The translations under genes and the position numbers were made by a program. 14,267 bases of DNA from Gp6-AA40 sp050742535 (lineage in GTDB: Bacteria > Acidobacteriota > Vicinamibacteria > Vicinamibacterales > UBA2999): positions 1 through 14,267 of the forward strand of contig JBOGIQ010000135.1 of the NCBI GenBank assembly GCA_050742535.1, given 5' to 3'. The notes beneath the pieces are model-generated. The model did not search any database. It worked only from the letters and a program-made list of their open reading frames with translations, and was not told the DNA's origin. Shown here one piece after another: positions 5,380 through 11,665 of the stretch; within the stretch, counting starts at the first letter, position 1, and each line of letters begins with the position of its first letter.

Positions 5380-7863
5380 ATGAGAGAGCCTTTCAACGTC
5401 ATCGTCTTTATCGCAGGCGCGCTGTTTGTGGCGTCGATGACGGCTGTATTCACAGCACCGCAGGCGCCAGCCACATCGCAGCCAGCTGCGGCACAGTCCC
5501 CGGACATCCGGCTAAAGCCGGACTCCACGACGACCGAAGCGCAGACACATCTCGCGACCATCACTCAGTACTGTGTCGGGTGTCATAACGACCGCACCAA
5601 GACGGCGGGGGTCAGCTTTCAGGGCCTCACCGCCGACAGCATCGGCCAGCATGCCGAGGTGTTCGAGAAGGCCGTGCGCAAGATGCGCGGCCGCGTCATG
5701 CCGCCGCCTGGCGCGCGGCAGCCGGCGCCGGCCGCCGTGGACGCTCTCGTGGCGTGGCTCGAGACCACGCTCGACCGTGCCGCCGGTCAGGCGCACGTGC
5801 GCGACAAGATCGTCCTGCATCGGCTGAACCGCAAGGAATACACCAACGCCGTGCGCGATCTGCTGGCGGTGGATTTCGACGCCGCCACGATTCTGCCGGC
5901 TGACGACACCGCGGAAGGGTTCGACAACATCGCCGAGGCGCTGCAGGTCTCGCCGTCGTTCATCGAACAGTACGTGCTCGCCGCGCGGCTGGTTGCCGTG
6001 AAGGCGATGGGCCGCCCGGATGCGAGGCCGAGCGGGTGGACGTTCCGCGCCGGTCCCGGCCAGCAGCTCACGCACGTCCCCGGCCTTCCGCTTGGAACGC
6101 GCGGAGGCATCCTCGGCCACGCCGACCTGCCCGCTGATGGTGAATACGTCGTCGACGTGGCCGACATGGCGACGCACATCTGGGGCAACGGGATGGAGTT
6201 CGAGAACCCGCTCGTCGTGACGCTCGACAACAAGATCGTCTACGAGACGGTGGTCGGCGGCGAAGAGGACATGAAGCTCTACGATCAGGTGCAGAACGGC
6301 GCGCTTGATAAAGCCAATGCCAAGCTGAAGAACATCCGCTTCTTCGCCACCGCCGGACCGCACCGGATCGGCGTGACGTTCAAGCGCCGCACGTTCGCCG
6401 AGTCCGACGACCAGCTACAGATGTTCGCGGCCGGCGGCGGGCAGGATCGCTTCTATCGCGTCAGCTCGTTCCAGGTGCGCGGGCCGTTCAATACGAAGGG
6501 GCTCACCGCGACGCCCAGCCGTCAACGGATCTTCACGTGTACCCCCGCGGCCGGCGCGACGCCTGAGACACAGGCGAAGTGCGCGAGGCAGATCATCGGC
6601 ACGATGGCGAAGCGCGCCTACCGGCGGCCGGTGTCCGCCGAGGACGTGAACGAGCTGTTCGCGTACTACGAGGATGGTGTCAAGGCCGGCGGGTTCGACG
6701 AGGGCATTCGCAGCGCCATCACCGGACTCCTGGCCAGCCCGTTCTTCCTCTACCGCACCGAGCACCTGCCTGCGAATACGCGTACCGGTCAGAGCTACGC
6801 CATCAGCGATCTCGAGCTGGCGTCGAAGCTGTCGTTCTTCCTCTGGAGCACGATTCCGGATGACGAGCTGCTGCAGGTGGCCATCGACGGCAAGTTGAAG
6901 GACGCCTCCGTGCTCGACCGGCAGGTGAAGCGGATGCTGGCCGACCCGCGCGCGCTGACGCTGGCCAGCAACTTCGTGCCGCAGTGGCTCGACATGAAGC
7001 GGCTCGACGAGATCGTGCCGGACTCGTCGGTCTTCCCCTATGCCTCGGGCCGATCCGATCCGCGTGACGACTTCAACGAGGAGCTGGCGCTCTTCGCCGA
7101 CAGCATCTTCCGCGAAGACCGCAGCGTCGTCGACCTGCTCCGCGCCAGGCACACGTTCCTCAACGAGCGCGTGGCGCTCCATTACGGCATCACCACGGTG
7201 AAGGGCGATCGCTTCCGCCGCGTGGAGCTGGCGCAGTCGGCACGGTGGGGTCTGCTCGGCAAGGGCGCGGTGCTGATGGCGGCGGCGTATCCGAATCGCA
7301 CGTCGCCCGTGCTCCGCGGCGCGTTCATCCTGAAACACCTGGTTGGCGTGCCGCCGGCGACGCCTCCGCCGGACGTTCCGACCCTCGACGAGAAGGACAT
7401 CGGCACGCAGAAGGCGCTCACCGTTCGCGAGATGATCGCGAAGCATCGTGCGAGCCCGACCTGCGCGTCCTGCCACGCGGTCATGGACCCGCTCGGCCTC
7501 GCGCTCGAGAACTTCGACGCCACCGGCATGTGGCGCGACCGCGACCGCTACGCCGGCGCCGTGATTGACGCCACCGGACAGCTGCCGGACGGCACGCCGC
7601 TCAACGGCCCGGACGACGTGCGGAATGCGCTGTTGCGCCGGCCCGAGCAGTTCGTGCAGACCTTTACGGAAGGCTTGCTGACCTTCGCGACCGGGCGCAA
7701 ACTTGAGTACTACGACATGCCGACCGTGCGGCGCATCGTCCGCGGCGCGGCGGCAACGGATTACCGGTTCTCATCGCTGGTCCAGGCGGTGGTGAAGAGC
7801 GAGCAGTTCAGAACGCGGCGCGTGCCTCAGGCCGCTGCGTCAGGGTTGAAGGCCAGTAGGTAG
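5380..7863 (+). CDS. DUF1592 multidomain cytochrome-like protein (DUF1587-DUF1595-DUF1592-DUF1588-DUF1585)
   Basis: An 827-residue exported protein of the planctomycete/acidobacterial DUF1592 family, whose biochemical role is not established. Residues 1-31 form a signal segment. A first heme-type motif CVGCH (C65, C68, H69) sits in a cytochrome-like domain. A DUF1587 region (HRLNRKEYTNAVRDLL) starts at 147. A beta-rich, possibly carbohydrate-binding segment follows at about 220-370, then DUF1595 (AKRAYRRPVSAEDVNELF, about 405-440), DUF1592 (about 440-600, SPFFLYRTE) and DUF1588 (from 639, NRTSPVLRGAFILKHLVGVPP). DUF1588 contains a second heme-type motif CASCH (C695, C698, H699) and MDPLGLALENFD. 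DUF1585 closes the protein (about 740-815). An in-frame palindromic repeat encodes IRLKPDST (43-50) between signal and cytochrome domain. Its gene lies 41 bp before a DUF1552 gene, the usual partner. An extracellular redox or binding role is inferred. Confidence 0.93.
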   Translation: MREPFNVIVFIAGALFVASMTAVFTAPQAPATSQPAAAQSPDIRLKPDSTTTEAQTHLATITQYCVGCHNDRTKTAGVSFQGLTADSIGQHAEVFEKAVRKMRGRVMPPPGARQPAPAAVDALVAWLETTLDRAAGQAHVRDKIVLHRLNRKEYTNAVRDLLAVDFDAATILPADDTAEGFDNIAEALQVSPSFIEQYVLAARLVAVKAMGRPDARPSGWTFRAGPGQQLTHVPGLPLGTRGGILGHADLPADGEYVVDVADMATHIWGNGMEFENPLVVTLDNKIVYETVVGGEEDMKLYDQVQNGALDKANAKLKNIRFFATAGPHRIGVTFKRRTFAESDDQLQMFAAGGGQDRFYRVSSFQVRGPFNTKGLTATPSRQRIFTCTPAAGATPETQAKCARQIIGTMAKRAYRRPVSAEDVNELFAYYEDGVKAGGFDEGIRSAITGLLASPFFLYRTEHLPANTRTGQSYAISDLELASKLSFFLWSTIPDDELLQVAIDGKLKDASVLDRQVKRMLADPRALTLASNFVPQWLDMKRLDEIVPDSSVFPYASGRSDPRDDFNEELALFADSIFREDRSVVDLLRARHTFLNERVALHYGITTVKGDRFRRVELAQSARWGLLGKGAVLMAAAYPNRTSPVLRGAFILKHLVGVPPATPPPDVPTLDEKDIGTQKALTVREMIAKHRASPTCASCHAVMDPLGLALENFDATGMWRDRDRYAGAVIDATGQLPDGTPLNGPDDVRNALLRRPEQFVQTFTEGLLTFATGRKLEYYDMPTVRRIVRGAAATDYRFSSLVQAVVKSEQFRTRRVPQAAASGLKASR
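5507..5528 (+). repeat. Palindromic element copy D, in frame in the DUF1592 gene
   Basis: Arms TCCGGCT (5507-5513) and AGCCGGA (5516-5522) around AA, followed by CTCCAC. It is translated as IRLKPDST, residues 43-50, after a Pro/Ala/Gln-rich stretch and 15 residues before the CVGCH motif. Confidence 0.85.
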
Positions 7864-7870
7864 ATCGTAG

Positions 7871-7890
7871 GGCGCCCTTTCAAGGGTGCC
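7871..7890. repeat. Short inverted repeat between the DUF1592 and DUF1552 genes
   Basis: GGCGCCCTT (7871-7879) and AAGGGTGCC (7882-7890) pair at 8 of 9 positions, or all 9 with one G-U pair in RNA, around a 2-nt centre. It lies 7 bp after the stop and ends just before the DUF1552 ribosome site. There is no T-tract, so it is not a classical terminator. Its arm and centre sizes resemble the palindromic elements elsewhere in the window, but the sequence differs. Confidence 0.6.
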
Positions 7891-7893
7891 AAC

Positions 7894-7897
7894 GGAG
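7894..7897 (+). promoter_or_regulatory. Ribosome binding site of the DUF1552 gene
   Basis: GGAG lies 7 nt before the ATG at 7905 and follows directly after an inverted repeat. A hairpin there could affect access to it. Confidence 0.6.
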
Positions 7898-7904
7898 ATA
7901 CGAA

Positions 7905-9191
7905 ATGACCGTCTTCAAGAAGCACATCTCGCGGCGCGCGGTACTGAAGGGTGTCGGGGCAAGCATCGCGCTTCCGCTGCTGGACGCGATGAACCCGGCG
8001 TCCACCGCGTGGGCGCAGACGCCGGCCGGCGCGCCGCCGAAGCGGTTCGCGTTCGTCGGCTTCCCGCACGGCGCGATCATGGACAAATGGTCGCCGGCGG
8101 GGACGGGCGCGAACTACGAGATGTCGCCGATCCTCCAGCCGCTCGAACCGTTCCGCACGCACCTGACGATCGTCTCCGGGCTGCGCAACAAGCCGGCCGA
8201 GACGCCGGAGCCGCACGGCTACATCGAGATGACGTGGCTGACCTGCGTCAAGCCGTGGGACCGCGGCACCAACGGCGCGGACTGGGGTGTCAGCGCCGAC
8301 CAGCTGGCCGCGCGGCACATCGGCCAGGAAACGCGCGTCCCGTCGCTCGAGTTGACGACCGCCCTCGGCGGCGCGCGGCTGGCGTGGCGCACGCCGACGC
8401 AGTCGCTGCCGCAGGAAGGCAACCCGCGCGCGGTGTTCCAGAAGCTTTTCGGCCACGGCGATACCGATAAGGAGCGCGCCGCGATCCTGCACGAAACCGG
8501 CAGCATCCTCGATCGCGTGAAGGATCAGGCGGCGCGGCTGCAGGCCAGTCTCGGCGTCAACGACCGCGTCGTTGTCGGCGATTATCTCGACTCCGTCCGC
8601 GAGATCGAACGCCGTGTGCAGATGGCCGCACAGCAGGACATGTCGCGGCTGGAGATTCCGGATGCGCCGGTCGGCACGCCCAACGATCTGACCGAGCACT
8701 TCCGTCTGATGTTCGACCTGATGGCGCTCGCCTTCCAGGCCGACATCACGCGTGTCGTCACGTTCTCGATGGACCGCGAGGCGAGCATGCGGACGTACAC
8801 GAACCTCGGCATCGCCGAAGGGTTCCATCCGCTGTCGCATCACGGCAACAACGCACAGAAGATGGAGCGGCTGGTACAGATCCAGCGGTATCACAGCGAG
8901 GTGTTCGCGAAGTTCGTCGACCGGCTGTCGAAGGCGAAGGAGGCCGAGGGAACCGTTCTCGACCATTCGACGATCCTGTTCGGCAGCAACATGAGCAACA
9001 GCGATCGGCACAACAACGACCCGCTGCCGGCGGCGATTCTTGGTCACGCGAACGGCAAGATCAAGGGCGGACAGCACGTGAAATACCCGCAGGACTCGCG
9101 CTTTGCCGATCTGCTCGTCACGTTGTTCGACCGCAACAACGTCCCGGTCGAAAAGCTCGGCGACAGCGGCGGAATTCTCTCGGAGATCTGA
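7905..9191 (+). CDS. DUF1552 domain protein, Tat-exported
   Basis: A 428-residue protein of the DUF1552 family, usually encoded next to DUF1592 proteins; no reaction is established. A twin-arginine signal is clear (HISRRAVLKGVGASIALPLL, Arg 10-11), with likely cleavage after TAWA at about residue 38. The folded part begins KRFAFVGFPHGAIMDKWSP and includes LTIVSGLRNKPAE, PHGYIEMTWLTCVKP, the conserved DYLDSVREIERRV, MFDLMALAFQADITRVVTFSMDRE, FHPLSHHGNN, and ILFGSNMSNSDRHNNDPLPAAI near the end. Length fits a complete family member. Tat export suggests folding, or cofactor or metal loading, in the cytoplasm. The His/Asp/Asn-rich motifs are consistent with metal binding, but this is inference. 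Its TGA overlaps the ATG of the ankyrin gene by one base, so translation of the two is probably coupled. Confidence 0.93.
   Translation: MTVFKKHISRRAVLKGVGASIALPLLDAMNPASTAWAQTPAGAPPKRFAFVGFPHGAIMDKWSPAGTGANYEMSPILQPLEPFRTHLTIVSGLRNKPAETPEPHGYIEMTWLTCVKPWDRGTNGADWGVSADQLAARHIGQETRVPSLELTTALGGARLAWRTPTQSLPQEGNPRAVFQKLFGHGDTDKERAAILHETGSILDRVKDQAARLQASLGVNDRVVVGDYLDSVREIERRVQMAAQQDMSRLEIPDAPVGTPNDLTEHFRLMFDLMALAFQADITRVVTFSMDREASMRTYTNLGIAEGFHPLSHHGNNAQKMERLVQIQRYHSEVFAKFVDRLSKAKEAEGTVLDHSTILFGSNMSNSDRHNNDPLPAAILGHANGKIKGGQHVKYPQDSRFADLLVTLFDRNNVPVEKLGDSGGILSEI
9182..9185 (+). promoter_or_regulatory. Ribosome binding site of the ankyrin gene
   Basis: GGAG within the last codons of the DUF1552 gene lies 5 nt before the ATG at 9191, which overlaps the upstream TGA by one base. 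Confidence 0.6.
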
Positions 9192-10846
9192 TGAAACTCC
9201 GATTTCTGCATCAACGCGATCTCTATCTGCGGCTCGAGTTCGCGGTGGGCGCGCTGGTGGTCATCGCGCTGCTGGTCATGGCGGGCTTCAGCCGGAGCCT
9301 CGACGCCGCCGAACCGACGCTGCTGGACGCCGCGGAGCGTGGCGATCGCGCCGCGGTGACGCGCATGCTGTCGAAGGGCGCCGATCCGAACACACCCGGA
9401 CCGGACGGCACGACCGCGGTCATGTACGCCGCGGCGAACGGCGACGTCGAGCTGGTGCGCGCACTGATTAAGGCCGGCGCGAACGTCACGCTGAAGAACC
9501 AGCTCGGGACGACCGCGATCACCGAGGCCGCGATCGTCGGCTCGGCGCCGGTGATCGATGCGCTGCTCAAGGCCGGCGCGGATCCCAATACGAAGAATCC
9601 CGAAGGCGAGACGCCGCTGATGGCGGTGGCGCGCAGCGGCAACGTCGATGCGGCGAGGCTGCTCGTCGAAGCGCGCGCCGACGTCAACGCGAAGGAGAAC
9701 TTCGGCGGGCAGTCGGCGCTGATGTGGGCGGCCGCGCAGGGCCAGGCCGAGATGGTGAAGTTCCTGGCGTCGAAGGGCGCCGACCTCAACGCCCGCGGCG
9801 TCGTTCGCCAGTGGGAGCGCAAGGTCATCACGGAGCCGCGGCCGAAGGACATGAACAAGGGCGGGTTCACGCCCCTGCTCTATGCCGCGCGTGAAGGATG
9901 TGTCGACTGTGCGCGCCACCTGATTGCCGCCGGCGCGGATCCCGACCTGGAGGACCCGGAGCGGATCACGCCGCTCAACATGGCGCTGCTCAACCTCCAT
10001 TTCGAGTTCGCGGCGTTCATGATCACGGCCGGCGCCGACGTGAATAAATGGGACCTGTTCGGACGATCGCCGCTTTACATGGCGGCGGACGTCAGCACCC
10101 TTCCGGTCAAGGGCAACGGCGCGATGGCGGTGATCCCGAGCGAGGATTCGACGACCGCGCTCGACGTCGCGCGGATGCTGCTCGCTGCCGGCGCCGATCC
10201 CAACATCCGGCTGAAGCGCCGCCCGCCGTACCGCGACGTGCCGCAGGATCGCGGCGGCGACGCGATTCTGATGCAGGGCGCCACCGCGCTCCTTCGCGCC
10301 GCCCGCGCCGGCGACGCACCGTTCGTCGAGCTGCTGCTGAAGAACAAGGCGCTCGTCGATCTGCCGAGCAAGGAAGGCGTGACGCCGTTGATGGCGGCCG
10401 CCGGCGTCGAGTTCGGCGACCGCGTGACGCGTGGGCGCAATCGTACGGCCGAGGGCGTGCTCGCGACGATGCAGCTGCTCGTGGACGCCGGCGCGGACGT
10501 CAACGCCCGCATGGTGACCGAGCGGCGAGCCGTCGTGCCCGAAGGCGCCTCAGCGGCCGCCGAGTACGGCATCAGGCTGCGCGGCCGTCCGAGCCAGGTG
10601 CCGAGCCCCTACGCTGTGCCGCATCAGACGGCGCTGCACGGCGCCGCACAGCGCGGCTTCACGCCGTTCGTGAAGTTCCTCGCCGAGCACGGCGCCGACC
10701 TTCAGGCGAAGGATGCCAACGACCGCACGCCGCTCGATCTGGCGAAGGGCATCGGCGTACCCGGTGTCCGGCAGGCGGCCGGCGATCCGCATCCTGAAAC
10801 GGTCAAGCTGATCGAGTCGCTGATCGCCGCCAAGGCCACGCGCTGA
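9191..10846 (+). CDS. Exported ankyrin-repeat protein
   Basis: A 551-residue protein made almost wholly of ankyrin repeats behind an N-terminal hydrophobic segment (about 17-33, FAVGALVVIALLVMAGF), which is either a signal peptide cleaved near DAA (38-40) or a membrane anchor. About 11-12 repeats are seen. Typical units are TAVMYAAANGDVELVRALIK, TPLMAVARSGNVDAARLL and TPLLYAAREGCVDCARHLI, with the GADPN / GADVN hairpins. Several repeats carry long insertions (around residues 206-220, 295-315, 405-420 and 440-475), which break the regular spacing and may build a binding surface. Ankyrin repeats bind proteins, so a scaffold or partner role for the DUF1592/DUF1552 products is plausible. The gene overlaps the DUF1552 stop and precedes a small membrane protein gene by 9 bp, placing it inside an operon. 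Confidence 0.92.
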   Translation: MKLRFLHQRDLYLRLEFAVGALVVIALLVMAGFSRSLDAAEPTLLDAAERGDRAAVTRMLSKGADPNTPGPDGTTAVMYAAANGDVELVRALIKAGANVTLKNQLGTTAITEAAIVGSAPVIDALLKAGADPNTKNPEGETPLMAVARSGNVDAARLLVEARADVNAKENFGGQSALMWAAAQGQAEMVKFLASKGADLNARGVVRQWERKVITEPRPKDMNKGGFTPLLYAAREGCVDCARHLIAAGADPDLEDPERITPLNMALLNLHFEFAAFMITAGADVNKWDLFGRSPLYMAADVSTLPVKGNGAMAVIPSEDSTTALDVARMLLAAGADPNIRLKRRPPYRDVPQDRGGDAILMQGATALLRAARAGDAPFVELLLKNKALVDLPSKEGVTPLMAAAGVEFGDRVTRGRNRTAEGVLATMQLLVDAGADVNARMVTERRAVVPEGASAAAEYGIRLRGRPSQVPSPYAVPHQTALHGAAQRGFTPFVKFLAEHGADLQAKDANDRTPLDLAKGIGVPGVRQAAGDPHPETVKLIESLIAAKATR

Positions 10847-10855
10847 ACGACGCTA

Positions 10856-11365
10856 TTGAATGACAGTGTCCTGACGGTTCTGGCCATTGGCCTGATCTTC
10901 GTCGGGTTGCCGATCTTCATCCTTGTCATTCGCGACCGCGCCAGCGCGTCACGGCGGACTAGTGCGCACGCCGCCGAGCAGCAGTCACACGATCAGCGCC
11001 TTCTCAATCCCGACTGGTCGAGAGTCGAACATCACCTGCAACGGCCTGTGCCGCCGATGCTGCGTGAGCTTTACGCCGATCATGCCCTGATTACACGACG
11101 CGATCTGCGCTGGTCCGATGACCGGATGATCAGCGCGTTCGAGCCGCTCGATGACGAGGCGATGCTGGACGCGGCGCGCACGTTCGGGTTCCCGGCGGTT
11201 CCAATTGCCACGACGGACTTCGGCGACCTCGTCTACATGCGTCCGGGCGCTGCCAAAGATGATGTCGTCTACGTGACCTACCACGACGGTGGCGATACGG
11301 AAGTGTTCGCGGACTCGGTCACAGCGATGCTGGCGACGGTGCGCAAGGTGAATCGCTCCGATTGA
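10856..11365 (+). CDS. Small membrane-anchored SUKH (SMI1/KNR4)-like protein
   Basis: A 169-residue protein with an N-terminal membrane segment (about 5-25, VLTVLAIGLIFVGLPIFILVI), a short polar linker, then a globular domain. The segment RPVPPMLRELYADHAL resembles the start of SMI1/KNR4 (SUKH) domains. IATTDFGDLVYMRPG, followed by VVYVTYHDGGDTEVFADSVTAML, resembles their conserved core, where a GD pair is followed by a strand and a C-terminal helix. SUKH domains include toxin-immunity proteins and general protein-binding modules; the family call is by eye and moderate. The start is a TTG at 10856, since an in-frame stop lies just upstream and no ATG or GTG precedes the membrane segment. It begins 9 bp after the ankyrin stop and is probably the last gene of that operon. 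No toxin gene is visible nearby. Confidence 0.65.
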   Translation: MNDSVLTVLAIGLIFVGLPIFILVIRDRASASRRTSAHAAEQQSHDQRLLNPDWSRVEHHLQRPVPPMLRELYADHALITRRDLRWSDDRMISAFEPLDDEAMLDAARTFGFPAVPIATTDFGDLVYMRPGAAKDDVVYVTYHDGGDTEVFADSVTAMLATVRKVNRSD

Positions 11366-11412
11366 ACGAGGACCTGCAGAACCAGGCGGCCAGACCAGAT
11401 ACGATCTCCTCC

Positions 11413-11660
11413 TTACGAATCGTTCGGGTTGGTCAGCTCGCCGTGCAGCATGATCCACTCGGTGGTCAGCTTGAGGTAGGCGTTGTTCGAGAAGGTGAGC
11501 TTGCCGTCAATGGACAGGCCGCCCAGCGCCGGAGGGCTGACATGAATACGCCTCGCAGGACGAGGTACGCATTCTCGCCCTGCGACATCAGAGAGAGATC
11601 GGGTTCCTGCCCTGATCTCCGGAAGTTCCGGATCATTGCCGTCCGTGGCGATGGTCCGGT
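11413..11660 (-). pseudogene. Truncated G8-domain gene remnant
   Basis: Reading the minus strand, PPALGGLSIDGKLTFSNN then KLTTEWIMLHGEL matches the N-terminal G8 domain of the large neighbouring protein (TPALGGVTIDGTLSFADN, ELTTEWIMLHGEL). At DNA level 11434-11466 is identical to 14039-14071, and similarity continues to about 11545 / 14150. The frame stops at 11413 (TAA) after HGELTNPNDS, so nearly all of the beta-helix is missing. On the 5' side the frame is poor: AGREC at about 11578-11592 may correspond to AAGDKV, and a frameshift or small deletions are likely. No good start codon or ribosome site is seen. It lies just downstream of the intact gene, so it looks like the broken second member of a tandem pair; a recombination scar is an alternative. 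The exact 5' limit is uncertain. Confidence 0.65.
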
Positions 11661-11665
11661 TTTGC

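Noticed and set aside
6415..7476. Long open frame on the minus strand opposite the DUF1592 gene
   Set aside because: Antisense to well-conserved DUF1592/DUF1588 domains, with low-complexity Arg/Glu/Ala content and no ribosome site.
7827..9077. Long open frame on the minus strand opposite the DUF1552 gene
   Set aside because: It has an Arg/His-rich composition with no recognisable domain and mirrors a clear DUF1552 gene. In GC-rich DNA the opposite strand often stays open.
9895..9921. Cys-rich CVDCARH in the ankyrin protein as a heme site
   Set aside because: The spacing is CxxCxxH, not CxxCH, and it lies within a normal ankyrin helix.
10203..10217. ATCCGGCTGAAG in the ankyrin gene as another palindromic element
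   Set aside because: Only the left arm and centre are present. The right arm is absent (CGCCGC follows), and NIRLK fits a normal ankyrin loop after GADP.
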